Origin: CALBRZ01 sp964511065
GTDB lineage: Bacteria > Planctomycetota > Planctomycetia > Pirellulales > S012-138
Assembly: GCA_964511065.1 (NCBI GenBank)
Contig: CAZEEG010000016.1
Location: forward strand, 1 to 64,000
DNA: 64,000 nt
Direction of reading: 5' to 3'
The notes beneath the pieces are model-generated. The model saw nothing but the letters and a program-made list of their open reading frames with translations. It was not told the DNA's origin and did no database searches. A program made the position numbers and the translations under genes. Shown here piece after piece: positions 25,434 to 35,779 of this stretch. The number at the start of each line of letters is the position of its first letter. Within the stretch, counting starts at the first letter, position 1.

Positions 25434-26438
25434 TCAGCGGAATTTCTCGGGAATCTCAATGCCCATCGCGTTCATCAAGAGCTTCATGTCTTCCCAAGTG
25501 TCTTTCTTGGCGGCCGGGTTGCGCAGCAGGTAGGCCGGGTGGTAGGTGCAGAGGACCTGCGAATTGCCAAAGGTGTGGAACCGGCCGCGGAGCTTGCCGA
25601 TCGACTGCGTGGTATCGAGCAGCCGCTGCGCGGCCGTGGCGCCCAGGCAAACGATGAACTCCGGCCGGATGATTTGAAGTTGCCGCTCCAGGTAGGGCCA
25701 GCAATTGGAGGCTTCGTCGGGGGTGGGGGTGCGGTTGCCGGGCGGACGGCACTTGAGCACGTTGAGGATGTAAACATCGCTCCGGTTGAGGGTGAGGCCC
25801 TTCTCGATGATGTCCGTCAGGAGCTTGCCCGCCCGGCCCACAAACGGAATGCCCTGGGCATCTTCGTCGGCTCCGGGCGCTTCGCCCAAGAAGCATAAGC
25901 GGGCATGCGGATTGCCGACGCCAAACACGGTTTGCGTCCGCGTGGAACACAACTCCGGGCAGCGCTGGCAGCCTTTGACTTCTTCAGCCAGTACGTTCAG
26001 TTCCATCTGACGTTTCGAGCGGGGCGGCATGGCAAGCGTCGGCGCAGCGGATGCGGGGCGTGAGGGTTCGGCAGCGGGTGTACCGGGCTGCGGCGGCCCG
26101 GCAATCTGCGGCACCGCACTACCGGGCGGCGCTGGACTGCCCGGAGGCGCGGGCTTGGCGTCAGGACCGGCGGGAGTTCCCGGTGGCGCGGCGCCAGCGG
26201 CCGCAACCGGCGGCGCGGTGCGTCGCTGGGAGGCTGGTTGCGGCCGGGCCGAACGCTGCGCGGCACCCGAGGGCGCCGCGGGGATGACCACCGCGGGAAT
26301 GTGCGTTACTCCAGCCCTGGCCAAACTCTCCAGGTGCTGCTGCAACATCCGACGGAAAGAAGCGTCCGACATGCGAACCTGCTCAACGAGCCGATCGGGA
26401 GCGCGGCTTAGCACGCCGCCGCGCGGTACGATCTTCAT
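25434..26438 (-). CDS. Uracil-DNA glycosylase, family 4 (Fe-S)
   Basis: Removes uracil from DNA to start base-excision repair. 334 residues; the C-terminal ~200 form the catalytic domain, while residues about 30-130 are a Pro/Ala/Gly-rich linker after a short N-terminal helix. Catalytic-domain features: CQRCPELCSTRTQTVFGVG (Fe-S cysteines), CFLGEAPGADEDAQGIPFVGRAGKLL (uracil pocket), VYILNVLKCRPPGNRTP (third cysteine), FIVCLGATAAQRLL and CTYHPAYLLRNP. A frame upstream starts at TTG 26450; ATG 26438 is preferred. Typical family-4 enzymes are about 200-250 residues, so the tethered N-terminus is an extension, possibly for partner binding. Confidence 0.92.
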   Translation of the reverse strand: MKIVPRGGVLSRAPDRLVEQVRMSDASFRRMLQQHLESLARAGVTHIPAVVIPAAPSGAAQRSARPQPASQRRTAPPVAAAGAAPPGTPAGPDAKPAPPGSPAPPGSAVPQIAGPPQPGTPAAEPSRPASAAPTLAMPPRSKRQMELNVLAEEVKGCQRCPELCSTRTQTVFGVGNPHARLCFLGEAPGADEDAQGIPFVGRAGKLLTDIIEKGLTLNRSDVYILNVLKCRPPGNRTPTPDEASNCWPYLERQLQIIRPEFIVCLGATAAQRLLDTTQSIGKLRGRFHTFGNSQVLCTYHPAYLLRNPAAKKDTWEDMKLLMNAMGIEIPEKFR

Positions 26439-26550
26439 TGTGACGCGCAACGCGGCACCTGGCGAGGGGCCAAGCCACCGCTGCTCAGCAAGGCCTGGCC
26501 GCCTTATGGTGGGCTACCTGGCAGCACGGGTGCCGCGCAACGGGTGCGTC

Positions 26551-28395
26551 CTACGGCTTGCGCTGGTAGACCACTTTGCCATCGATCCAGGTGGAAAGCA
26601 CCTGGGTATCCTTCAGCTCGTCGATGGGGCACTGGAGGAAGTCGCGATCGATCACGACAAAGTCGGCCCGCTTCCCGGGTTCCAGCGACCCGATCTCGTC
26701 TTCCAGAAACATCAGGTGGGCGTTGTTTCGGGTATAGAACTGGAGTGCCTGCTCCCGGCTGAGCGCTTCCTCGGGATGCAACTGGCCCTGGTAATGCCGG
26801 CCGCGGCGGGTGATGGCGACCCACATGCCGAGGAACGGGTTATAAGGATTGATCGACTTGAGCGAATCGATCCGCTGCATGTGGTCGGAGCCGCCGCCGA
26901 CAATCCCACCGGCCTTGAAGATACTCTTCAGGGGCTGGAAGTACCGCAGCCGTTCGTAGCCAAATTGAGCTTCCAGGGTGTGCGAATCGAGGTACAGCCA
27001 CGCCGGTTGGATGTCGATCACCACGCCCAGCTTGGCCGCCTGCTGCACCGCCTCAGCACTCATGAAGTTGGAGTGCGTGAGGCATGGCCGGGTGTGCTTG
27101 ATCGGCTTGGTGCGGCTGATTTCCTCGTACACGTCCAGCAGCAGGTGGACCGCCCCATCGCCCACCGAGTGGGCCGTGAACTGCAATCCCTGCTCGATGG
27201 TCGCATCGACCAGCGGCAGCAGTTGCTCGCGGGGGATCATCAGCACGCCCTGGTAGCGGGGATCGGTGATGCTGTAAATCTGGCTCACTCCCCAGGGCTG
27301 CCGCATGTAGGCGCTGCCGGTGAGCATGCCGCCATCGAGGAACGCCTTCACCCCGATGATCCATAGCCGCGGATTCTTCTCGCGGAGCGGGTGCTGCGCG
27401 ATCTCCGCCAGGCGCTCACGATTGGTTTCGATCTTCGCTGAGCCGCTGATGCCGTGCGAGAGCGCCAACCGCACCGAAAGCTCATCGTTCTTCAGCAGCG
27501 TGTGATACAAGTTGATGGCGCTGCCGCTGGCGTTGCGGTCGATAGCACCGGTGATGCCCACCGAATTGTAGTCGGCAAACAACAGTTTCAGCCGGTTCAG
27601 CCGGTCGGCTTCGCTCGGCGAGCGGCCGGTGGATTTCACCTTGAGATACCGCGAACAGCTACGCAGGATGCCGGTGGGTTCGCCGTTCTCGTCGCGCTCC
27701 ACCTGACCGGCCCCGACCACCTGAAAATCCTTGTCGATGCCCGAAAGTTCCAGCGCCAGCGAATTGACCGAAGCGTCGGGCCCCGTGGAAAACACCACGG
27801 GGTGCTTGGGAGCCGCGGCGTCCAGTTCAGCCTTGGTTGGGTAACGCTGCTCCTTGAGCCGCGTGATGAACACTTGCCGCAGCGTGATCCAGGTGCCCTC
27901 GGGCAGTTCCTTCGCCCTGGCTTTGACGTAGTCGAGCACGTCCTGGATGGTTTCCATCGGGGGGATGGGGTGATCGAACTCGTACATCGACGCCCCGGAC
28001 GGATGCACGTGTGAATCGATCAAGCCCGGCAGCACCGTCTTGCCCGCCAGGTCGATCCGCCGGGTATCGGGTCCAGCCAGGCGTTGAATCTGCTCGTCGG
28101 TCCCGACGGCGACGATCCGCTCGCCACGGATGGCCATGGCACTAGCGATGGTGAAGTTCGGATCGACCGTGAGAATCTTGCCGCCGGTAAGAATCAGATC
28201 GGCCGGTTCGGTGGGTGCCTCTCTGGCCAGTGCGCGGCCGGAAAAAGCGCCGCACAGCAGCGCGGCCGCCGCCGCTATCTGCAACACACGGCGTAACAAG
28301 CCCCGCTGCCCGGACGAAACGCCCCTTGGAAACGCTGGGGGTAGCTGCAACTCGGACAACGGTCCAGCCTGCGGTTTCGTGGCCTGTGACGACAT
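26551..28395 (-). CDS. Exported metal-dependent amidohydrolase (YtcJ-type)
   Basis: 614-residue amidohydrolase of the YtcJ/amidohydrolase-3 group. Metal-binding and active-site blocks: VLPGLIDSHVHPSGA, GVKAFLDGGM with the conserved lysine, FTAHSVGDGA, CLTHSNFM, GIVGGGSDHMQ and the closing LEPGKRADFVVIDRDF. Residues about 35-60 (RVLQIAAAAALLCGAFSGRALA) are a signal-like hydrophobic segment after a charged N-region, so the enzyme is probably exported. ATG 28395 was chosen because it keeps this signal while dropping an unnatural 22-residue prefix. The substrate is unknown. Confidence 0.88.
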   Translation of the reverse strand: MSSQATKPQAGPLSELQLPPAFPRGVSSGQRGLLRRVLQIAAAAALLCGAFSGRALAREAPTEPADLILTGGKILTVDPNFTIASAMAIRGERIVAVGTDEQIQRLAGPDTRRIDLAGKTVLPGLIDSHVHPSGASMYEFDHPIPPMETIQDVLDYVKARAKELPEGTWITLRQVFITRLKEQRYPTKAELDAAAPKHPVVFSTGPDASVNSLALELSGIDKDFQVVGAGQVERDENGEPTGILRSCSRYLKVKSTGRSPSEADRLNRLKLLFADYNSVGITGAIDRNASGSAINLYHTLLKNDELSVRLALSHGISGSAKIETNRERLAEIAQHPLREKNPRLWIIGVKAFLDGGMLTGSAYMRQPWGVSQIYSITDPRYQGVLMIPREQLLPLVDATIEQGLQFTAHSVGDGAVHLLLDVYEEISRTKPIKHTRPCLTHSNFMSAEAVQQAAKLGVVIDIQPAWLYLDSHTLEAQFGYERLRYFQPLKSIFKAGGIVGGGSDHMQRIDSLKSINPYNPFLGMWVAITRRGRHYQGQLHPEEALSREQALQFYTRNNAHLMFLEDEIGSLEPGKRADFVVIDRDFLQCPIDELKDTQVLSTWIDGKVVYQRKP

Positions 28396-28673
28396 GGCAA
28401 ATTGCTCCCTGGCTCTGGGCAGACTCCATCGCGGGGCGTGCGCCGCGGCCATGCGCGGCACCAGGCGATGCGCGGCTGCGCGCAGCCGCAGTGAGGTAGT
28501 AATCTAACCCAGCCAGAGTTGAGATGCCACGATTTGCGCATCCCCCAGGCCAATCCAGATGAGCCCGAACGTCCCTTTCAGGCCCGCCGCGCGCTACTCC
28601 GCGCTGACCGATAGCCCAGAAGACCCATGGCCAAGCGGTTCCCAGGGCCCGTCCCGAGCGTGAAGCGACTCGG

Positions 28674-29000
28674 CTACGTTGCGGCGTGCTGCTCGGCCAG
28701 GCGGAACACGCTGAGGCCGATGCACAGTTCGTCGCCGGGCCGGAGTCGGGCCCGGATGATGCGCTGGCCGTTGACGTAGGTGCCATGCCGGCTTTCGAGG
28801 TCGCGCACTTCGACTTCGCTCCCCAACCGGCGCAGCTCGCAATGCCGGCGGCTCACCCAACGGTCCGACGTTTGGAGGTCGGCATCGTCGCTGCGGCCAA
28901 TCACGAGCGGTCGGCCCTCGGGAATGGCAATCGGAAACTGAGGGCAAGGTGTGGATGTATCAGCAATCAGCATAAAGGCGGGTGGCGAAACAATGGTCAT
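28674..29000 (-). CDS. Small FHA-domain protein
   Basis: 108 residues made up almost entirely of one forkhead-associated domain, which binds phosphothreonine peptides. The core RPLVIGRSDDADLQ, WVSRRHCELRR and LESRHGTYVNGQRI are all intact (G-R, S-x-x-H and N-G motifs), ending LCIGLSVFRL. ATG 29000 gives the natural start; the open frame further upstream is compositionally unlike a protein. Such single FHA proteins serve as adaptors for Ser/Thr kinases. It lies 279 bp upstream of the amidohydrolase. Confidence 0.85.
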   Translation of the reverse strand: MTIVSPPAFMLIADTSTPCPQFPIAIPEGRPLVIGRSDDADLQTSDRWVSRRHCELRRLGSEVEVRDLESRHGTYVNGQRIIRARLRPGDELCIGLSVFRLAEQHAAT

Positions 29001-29343
29001 AGGTGGTCGTTCCTGGATGCCCCCCCTCGGGCAGTAATCCCTTTTAAGAGCAATAGCCGTACCAGCACGCTGATCGCAGCCGGCCCCTGGACTGCGACGG
29101 CCAACGGCCGGTGGCGCTCCCTTGAAGGCAATCGCCGTACCGGAGCCGCCGGGGCAGCGGCTGGATTCACACAACCGTTGTTAAGACATTAGCTTAGAAT
29201 TCGCTCATCCGCAGGCAGCGGCACGGTTTTGGCGCGTAGAGGCTGGCCGTACCCTCTGCACGGAACACTGCCAGCTAGCACGCAGAGAAATCACCCCATC
29301 AGGTGGCAAGAAAGCCATCCCCCCCGCGCGCGGAGGCGAAGGG
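29001..29343. other. Intergenic region
   Basis: 343 bp with no gene. A short direct repeat (AATAGCCGTACC / AATCGCCGTACC) near 29051 and 29130 is all that stands out. Confidence 0.45.
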
Positions 29344-31380
29344 TTACTTCCGCATGAACTGCCGATCCAGTTCGGCCTTGGTGAGCACCAGTGCGGTGGG
29401 GCGGCCGTGAGGGCAATGATGAGCGTCGGTCGCCAGGTGCCGCTGTTGGAGCAGGGCGTCGATTTCTTCGGGCGTAAGCGGATCGCCCGCCTTCACCGCG
29501 GCCTTGCACGACATCATGTGCAGCAGTTCATCGACGATATCCCTGGCTGAGAGAGGGCGGCCGGAGGTCAGCGTTTCCAGTACCCCCAGCAGCACTTCCG
29601 CGGGCCTCGCGTTGCGGAGCATGGCCGGATAGCTGGAAACCAGCACCGTATCGCCGCCAAAGGGTTCCACGTCGATCCCAAGCCGCGAGAGTACCTCGCG
29701 CTGTTCCAGGACCGCTGCTTTTTCGGCCGGACTGAGATCGACCGGCTCGGGCACCAACAGTTGCTGCTTCTCCAGGGAACCTTGCAGCACTTTCGCCTTG
29801 AGATGTTCGTACAGGATGCGCTCGTGCAGGGCGTGCTGATCGATCACCAGCATGCCTTCTTCGGTTTCAGCCACCAGGTAGCGGTCGTGCATCTGGACTG
29901 CCGCCAGGCGCCGGCCCTGGGCAAGCGAAGCGGCCACCCGGGAAGCATGGGCGGCTTCGGCCGTGGGCGGCTCGCCAAGCGCACCCTCGGCGCCAGCCAC
30001 ATCGGCAGCCCGGCTTCCGATGGTCGCAGGGTCGATGGCAGCCGCGGGAGGTAGCTGCCCTGGCCCCGAGGGGGTTTCGCCCTGCTCCAACTCCCAGGGC
30101 AGGCGCAAGCTCGTCTGCCGCGTGATGGGATGCAATTGGAGCGGACCGCCCGAGATGCCATCCTCCGCGAGCGGCACAGCAGGCCCAGAGGTCGCATCGC
30201 CTGCCGGCATGGATTCACCCGGCGGCACGGACGTGGAGGCACTGCCCAATTCGCCCTTGGCCCAGGCGACAAAGTCGGCCCTGATTTCGGCGGCCTTGGC
30301 CGGATCGAACGCTGCCGGCTCGCTTTCCCCGGCGTGGCCCTTGGCGATTGGGGAATCGGACGGCGGCTGCCAGGTGCTGGTCAGATCGGTTGCCAGAAAC
30401 CGGTTACGAAGGGTGCCCAACAGTTGGCTGTAGAGCCGGCCGCCGTCGGAAAACCGCACTTCCAGCTTGGTGGGATGGACGTTCACATCGACTTCGTCGG
30501 GCGGAACATCCAGCACCAAGAAGCACACCGGCTGGCGGCCCTGCAGCAGCAAGCCGCGGTAGGCTTCGCCCAGCGCGTGGCCCAGCGCGCGGTCGCGGAT
30601 ATACCGCCCGTTGAGGAACATGTACTGCATCCGATTGTTCGGGCGGCTGAGGCTGGGCGAGCCCACGTAGCCGCACAGCCGGGCTGGCCGTTCGCTCTCC
30701 ACCCAAAGCAGTTGATCGGCCAGTTCGCGGCCAAACAGCTTCTCGATCCGCTGCCGCCAGTCGGTCACCGGCGGAAGATCGTGAATCTCGCGGTTGTTGT
30801 GCCGCAGGGTGAAGTGGACGGCCGGGTGCGCCAGCGCCAGCCGGATCAGGGCCTCGCTGGTATGGCCCATCTCCGTAGCCGTGGTCTTGAGAAACTTGCG
30901 CCGCACCGGCGTGTTGTAGAACAGGTGCCGCACCTCAATGGTGGTACCGACCGGACAGCCGCATGGAACCACGTCGGCCCGCTGGCCGCCGACCATTTCC
31001 AGTTCGGCACCGCCGGGCTCGCTGGCCGTGCGGCTGCGAATCGAAAACCGGCTAACCGAGGCGATCGACGCCAGCGCCTCACCGCGAAAGCCCAGTGTTG
31101 CCACGCGGAACAGATCGTCGGCCGAAATGATCTTGCTCGTGGCGTGGCTTTCCACCGCCAACGGCAGTTCATCGGGGGGGATACCACAACCGTTATCGGT
31201 AACGCGAATCAATTCGACGCCGCCCTGCTCCAGCGAAACATCGATCCGCGTGGCTCCGGCATCCAGCGAGTTCTCAACCAGTTCCTTGACCACGCTCGCG
31301 GGGCGTTCGATCACTTCCCCGGCCGCGATCTTGTTCACCACCGTCGGCTCGAGACGGCGAATGCTGCGGCGCATCGCCAT
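29344..31380 (-). CDS. mutL: DNA mismatch repair protein MutL with intact endonuclease site
   Basis: MutL couples MutS mismatch recognition to strand incision. 678 residues: a GHKL ATPase N-terminus (IAAGEVIERPASVVKELVENSLDAGA, VTDNGCGIP, TLGFRGEALASI), a Pro/Gly/Ala-rich linker at about 340-480, and a C-terminal dimerisation domain. DQHALHERILYE fits the DQHA-x2-E-x4-E endonuclease motif, and ACKAAVKAG plus CPHGRP complete the metal site, so this is a nicking MutL as in organisms lacking MutH. ATG 31380 (MAMRRSIRRLEPTVV) is preferred; 31374 is also possible, and the frame is open to 31446. mutS is not in the window. Confidence 0.95.
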   Translation of the reverse strand: MAMRRSIRRLEPTVVNKIAAGEVIERPASVVKELVENSLDAGATRIDVSLEQGGVELIRVTDNGCGIPPDELPLAVESHATSKIISADDLFRVATLGFRGEALASIASVSRFSIRSRTASEPGGAELEMVGGQRADVVPCGCPVGTTIEVRHLFYNTPVRRKFLKTTATEMGHTSEALIRLALAHPAVHFTLRHNNREIHDLPPVTDWRQRIEKLFGRELADQLLWVESERPARLCGYVGSPSLSRPNNRMQYMFLNGRYIRDRALGHALGEAYRGLLLQGRQPVCFLVLDVPPDEVDVNVHPTKLEVRFSDGGRLYSQLLGTLRNRFLATDLTSTWQPPSDSPIAKGHAGESEPAAFDPAKAAEIRADFVAWAKGELGSASTSVPPGESMPAGDATSGPAVPLAEDGISGGPLQLHPITRQTSLRLPWELEQGETPSGPGQLPPAAAIDPATIGSRAADVAGAEGALGEPPTAEAAHASRVAASLAQGRRLAAVQMHDRYLVAETEEGMLVIDQHALHERILYEHLKAKVLQGSLEKQQLLVPEPVDLSPAEKAAVLEQREVLSRLGIDVEPFGGDTVLVSSYPAMLRNARPAEVLLGVLETLTSGRPLSARDIVDELLHMMSCKAAVKAGDPLTPEEIDALLQQRHLATDAHHCPHGRPTALVLTKAELDRQFMRK

Positions 31381-32069
31381 GGCGGGAGTCGAAGAGATAC
31401 TGGTGGATGGCGTCATCGGCAAGATCGTCCGTGACCGGAGGGACATGAGAGGGAGGCAAGCAGCCCTCGTTCAAACCATTACTTCTTGTTGTTTTAACCG
31501 TGAGTTTGCGCTTCTACCAGTATGCAGAGTCGTCGGCGCCACCCAGGTGTCGCGCCCGCCCTGCCACGCCTGATGCTTGGGTCAGGCAGATAGGCTGCGC
31601 CGTCTACAGCGGCTTTTGCACCATGGGAGTGGGGGCCCAGCTACCGCACGGCCTTACCGTCGCACCCAGCCTCCTGGGGGGACACAACCCGGCGGCTTGG
31701 TGGGAGCGTGGTCCCACCTGCCCGGCACGCATATGCTTGTAAAGCGGGACGTCGTCGCTATCGCTGACGGGGCCGCCGGCATGGTGGCCGCAGCAGGCCC
31801 GGCCGGCGGGCTGCTTCCGGAGCCGACGGCCACCCCCGCCTCACGGCAACCGTAGCATCCTGTGGGAAAGAGTTCTGCGGGCCGGGCCGGGCCAGGCCAG
31901 CCTAATGCCACGTTAGGCAACACGCACCCATGGAGGAGAGCAGGGGCGAAATGCGAAGCATGCCCAGCGGTCGGCCAGCCGCAATGGCCGCCCCTACCCT
32001 TGTAACCCTCCAACCCGCCCCGTTGATTCGTTCCCGCGTTCGACCCCTTAAGCGAGGGCGCTTCTGCCG
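31381..32069. other. Divergent intergenic region
   Basis: About 690 bp between mutL and the hybrid kinase, which diverge. No credible gene and no clear promoter or terminator was recognised. Confidence 0.5.
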
Positions 32070-35000
32070 ATGCCGCTGGTAGTGAAACTACTGATGATCG
32101 TGGCCGTGCCAGCGGCGGTGATCGCCGGCGTTGGCTGGTTTGCAACGGGCGCCGGGGAGTCGGCTGCGCGGCAAGCGATCGAACAATCGGCAGCGGTTCA
32201 AGCCCGCAGCATCATGGACGAGATCGACCGCGCCATTTCTACGCACTTGGCGCACTGGCGGGCGTACAGCCGCAGCCGCATCATTCGAGACACACTCAAG
32301 GCATCCAACCACGAGTACAGTCAGCGGGAGGATTTGCCCGCCTTTGCCGCCGAGCAGGACCGGCTTTGGCAGGCGGTCGATCTGCAAACGGTCACGCCGG
32401 CCATGGAACGCATCCTGGCCACCGAGCTTTCCAGCGATCTGCTCAGCCATATTCAAGGCAGCAGCCGGACCGAATCGCGCCAGCCGTTCAGCGAAGTGTT
32501 CGTCACCAACCGCTATGGCCTGGTGGCTGCCATGAGCGGCCGCACGCACGACTTCCAGCAGGACGACGAAGATTGGTGGCTCCGCGCGGTGCAGAACCGG
32601 TACTACGTTTCCGATGTCGTCACCGATCCCACCACCCAGCAGCGCACCATCCGGTTGTGCGTCCGCATCGACGATCCTCAAGGCGAACTGCTGGGCGTGC
32701 TGCGGGCCTCGCTGAACGTCGACGAGGTCTTCGGTATCCTCGATCATCGGGCAGCGGCCGATACCAGCGGGCTGCACCTGATCGCCCTGGTGAACCGCAA
32801 CGGCGAGGCGATCCACGTGGCCGGCGAACCGCCGCTGGCTCCCGACTCCCAGCGGCGGCTGGGCGAGCATCTTCCCGAGGGCGCCTTCCGCCGCGACGGC
32901 ACCGCCTGGCATACCTCCCCGCGGGGCGTGGAACTGCTCTCGGCGTATGCGGCCTCGCGAGGGTTTACCCGCTTCCCAGGCATGGAATGGGCCGTGCTGG
33001 TTGAACAACCAGCCGCCAACGTGCTGCTGCCTGTCCGCATGCTGCGGCAACGCATCCTGCTGTTTTCCGTGGGAGCCATGGCGCTGGTGGTGCTGGGGTG
33101 CGGAGGGCTGGCCCTGTCGCTCTCGCGGCGGATCGGCGTGCTGGCCCAGGCAACGGAAAAGCTCGGGCAAGGCGATCTCAAGACCCGCGTTCCCATCGCC
33201 AAGCGCGACGAACTGGGCTCGCTGGGCCGGGCCTTCAACCGGATGGCCGAGGAACTGGAGCATCACGCTTTGAGCCTGGAACAGGCCAACGCCGAGTTGA
33301 CCCAGGCCAAGTCGGCCGCCGAAGAAGCCAACCGGGCCAAGAGCGATTTTGTAGCTAATGTCAGCCACGAAATCCGCACGCCCATGAACGCCATCCTGGG
33401 CATGACCGAGTTGGTCCTCGACAGCCCCTTGAGCCGCAGCCAGCGCGAGTATCTGAACATCGCCCACGAATCGGCCGAGTCGCTGCTGGCGATCATCAAC
33501 GGCATTCTCGACTTCTCCAAGATCGAAGCCGGGCGGCTGGAACTGGAACGCGCCGAATTCCGCCTCCGCGACCTGGTCGGCGATACGGTCCGCTCGCTCG
33601 CCCAACGTGCCCACGCCAAGCGGCTCGAACTTTCGTGGCAGGTCGACGAGGACGTGCCCGAACGCCTGCTGGGCGACTTCAACCGCTTGCGGCAATTGCT
33701 GGTGAACCTGATCGGCAACGCCTTGAAGTTTACCGATCACGGCGAGGTATCGCTGCGCGTGGCCCTGGGCCCCTCCGCCCGCGATGCCGCCAGCCAGTGC
33801 GCCGACCTCGCCATGTCGCTGGCCGGCCGCGAGGTCGAATTGATGTTTGCCGTGGCCGATACGGGCATCGGCATCCCTTCCGAGAAACTGGATACCATCT
33901 TCGACCCGTTCAGCCAGGCCGACGCATCCACCACGCGGCGCTACGGCGGGACAGGTCTGGGGCTCACCATCTGCCGCCGGTTGGTCGAGTTGATGGGAGG
34001 CCAAATCACCGCCGAAAGCGAATTGGGCCACGGCAGCACGTTCCGCTTTACGGCCCAATTCGGTGTGAAGCCGGCCCAGCCCGTCACGTCGCAACCTGCC
34101 CTGGACGGTCTCAAGGTGTTGGTGGCCGGCAGCCATGCCGCCAACCGCCGCTGCCTGGACCAGTTACTGCGCGCCTGGCAGATGCAACCGCGCTGCGTCG
34201 CCACGGCCCGAGAAACCTTGCAGCACGTGGCCACGGGCGAGGTGGACCTGTTGATCAGCGACGAGCACCTGCCCGACGCCGACAGCTTCGAGCTATGCGA
34301 GGAGATTCGCCGCACGGCTGGTGGCGAGGAATTGCCGATTCTGCTGCTCACCTCGGGCGAGCGGCCCGGCGACTGGGCCCACTGCCATCGCTTGGGCATT
34401 GCCGCGCGGCTGATGAAACCGCTCAAGCAGTCGGAACTGCTGACAGCGATTCTCGAAGCGTGCGATTACGATGCCCTGCCCGATGCCGCTGAACCGACCG
34501 CGGACGAAGCGGCCGGAGAACGCGAACTTCGCCCGCTGCGGATTCTCCTGGCCGAAGACGGCCTGGCCAACCAGAAGCTCGCCATGGGTTTGTTGGGCCG
34601 CTGGGGGCATCAAGTCACCGTGGTCGAAAACGGCCAGCAGGCGCTGGACGCCCTGCACGATGACGGCCCCTTCGACCTGGTGTTGATGGACGTGCAAATG
34701 CCCGTCATGGATGGCCTGGCCGCCACCCGCGCCATTCGCCGCCGCGAGGAGTTTGAAGGAGGGCACCTGCCGATTGTCGCCATGACGGCCCGGGCCATGA
34801 AGGGCGACCGCGAGCTTTGCCTGGAAGCCGGCATGGATGCCTACCTGGCCAAGCCCATTCGCCGCGCTGAACTATTAGAGGCACTCCGCGCGGCGTGTTC
34901 GGTAGCCGTTCGAAGCGGAACTGCCGAAGCATCCTCCGATTCCACCCAGCAAGCCCCGGCCATCGACGGCACCAACGACCAGGCCTCCAATCCGGCGGCG

Positions 35001-35585
35001 GCCGGCGACGGCAATCGCAACGGCGAAACCGATGGCAGTCCAACAGGCGATACCCCAAGCAGCGATGCCCCAACCAGCGGCGGTACAGACAGTAGCGGTA
35101 CCACCAGTGGGGGCCAGCCAGAGGATCGGGCCGCACAGGGGGCGGAAGCCGCCACACTCCCGGACGATCACTTCCATGCCGGAGATGACCACTCAGATGG
35201 TGCAGCGGGCAGCGAATCGCTGGAGCCGATGGAATTGAACTGGCAGGCGGCGCTGGCATCGGTGGAGGGCGACCACGATCTGCTGGCCGTGGTGCTGGAA
35301 GCCATGATCGAAGAAGTGCCGCAACTGCTCGACCAGGCAAACCATGCACTCCGCACCGGCGACGCCAAGACCTTTCATCGCACGGCACACTCGCTGAAAA
35401 GTTCGCTGCGGATCTTCCGGCTGACCGAACAGGTAGACCTGGCCCAACGTCTTGAATTGTTGGGTAAGGACGGCGACTTGGATCGGGCCCGGCCACTGAT
35501 GGACCGCCTGCACCGCGATGTGCGGCGGCTGATGCTGGCCGTGGCAGGTTACCTGGGCGAGGCCGCACCTTCTAACATGGCCTGA
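32070..35585 (+). CDS. Hybrid sensor histidine kinase (dCache-HAMP-HK-REC-REC-Hpt)
   Basis: 1171-residue inner-membrane hybrid kinase with a BarA-like phosphorelay layout. TM1 is at residues 5-25, a periplasmic dCache-like sensor at about 30-325 (FVTNRYGLVAAMSGRTHDFQQDDEDWW), TM2 at about 330-352 and HAMP to about 405. HisKA has ANVSHEIRTPMN with H433; the HATPase has LVNLIGNALKFTD, ADTGIGIP and GGTGLGLTIC. A first, less conserved receiver (LLISDEHLP) covers about 700-810. The second receiver has D874 in LVLMDVQMPVMDG and the lysine in YLAKPI. A 100-residue Ser/Gly/Thr-rich linker leads to an Hpt domain with H1107 in FHRTAHSLKSS. The cognate regulator is not adjacent. Confidence 0.94.
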   Translation: MPLVVKLLMIVAVPAAVIAGVGWFATGAGESAARQAIEQSAAVQARSIMDEIDRAISTHLAHWRAYSRSRIIRDTLKASNHEYSQREDLPAFAAEQDRLWQAVDLQTVTPAMERILATELSSDLLSHIQGSSRTESRQPFSEVFVTNRYGLVAAMSGRTHDFQQDDEDWWLRAVQNRYYVSDVVTDPTTQQRTIRLCVRIDDPQGELLGVLRASLNVDEVFGILDHRAAADTSGLHLIALVNRNGEAIHVAGEPPLAPDSQRRLGEHLPEGAFRRDGTAWHTSPRGVELLSAYAASRGFTRFPGMEWAVLVEQPAANVLLPVRMLRQRILLFSVGAMALVVLGCGGLALSLSRRIGVLAQATEKLGQGDLKTRVPIAKRDELGSLGRAFNRMAEELEHHALSLEQANAELTQAKSAAEEANRAKSDFVANVSHEIRTPMNAILGMTELVLDSPLSRSQREYLNIAHESAESLLAIINGILDFSKIEAGRLELERAEFRLRDLVGDTVRSLAQRAHAKRLELSWQVDEDVPERLLGDFNRLRQLLVNLIGNALKFTDHGEVSLRVALGPSARDAASQCADLAMSLAGREVELMFAVADTGIGIPSEKLDTIFDPFSQADASTTRRYGGTGLGLTICRRLVELMGGQITAESELGHGSTFRFTAQFGVKPAQPVTSQPALDGLKVLVAGSHAANRRCLDQLLRAWQMQPRCVATARETLQHVATGEVDLLISDEHLPDADSFELCEEIRRTAGGEELPILLLTSGERPGDWAHCHRLGIAARLMKPLKQSELLTAILEACDYDALPDAAEPTADEAAGERELRPLRILLAEDGLANQKLAMGLLGRWGHQVTVVENGQQALDALHDDGPFDLVLMDVQMPVMDGLAATRAIRRREEFEGGHLPIVAMTARAMKGDRELCLEAGMDAYLAKPIRRAELLEALRAACSVAVRSGTAEASSDSTQQAPAIDGTNDQASNPAAAGDGNRNGETDGSPTGDTPSSDAPTSGGTDSSGTTSGGQPEDRAAQGAEAATLPDDHFHAGDDHSDGAAGSESLEPMELNWQAALASVEGDHDLLAVVLEAMIEEVPQLLDQANHALRTGDAKTFHRTAHSLKSSLRIFRLTEQVDLAQRLELLGKDGDLDRARPLMDRLHRDVRRLMLAVAGYLGEAAPSNMA

Positions 35586-35673
35586 CCCCTCGCGCCAAAA
35601 GGCAAGTCCTTGCGGCTGCTCTGTGAGCCGCGCATGGCCGAACCCTGTCGGCTTTCCGCGCGGCGGCGCTTTT

Positions 35674-35715
35674 CTTGGTTCATCTTTCTTGGTTCGTCTT
35701 TCTTGGTTCGTCTTT
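35674..35715. repeat. 14-bp tandem repeat, 3 units
   Basis: Three units of CTTGGTTCGTCTTT (35674-35687, 35688-35701, 35702-35715), differing at one base. They lie between the convergent hybrid-kinase and DevC-like genes. The T-rich plus strand might aid termination, but no hairpin precedes it. Confidence 0.9.
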
Positions 35716-35779
35716 CTCCACTTGAAATTCAGCAGGCCACGTCGAGACGGCCTTCGGCAGTCCCCGGCAAGGCCACGCC

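Noticed and set aside
30130..31434. 434-residue plus-strand open frame
   Set aside because: Antisense to the MutL ATPase domain, whose motifs are complete.
32088..34136. 682-residue minus-strand open frame
   Set aside because: Antisense to the hybrid histidine kinase; no family similarity.
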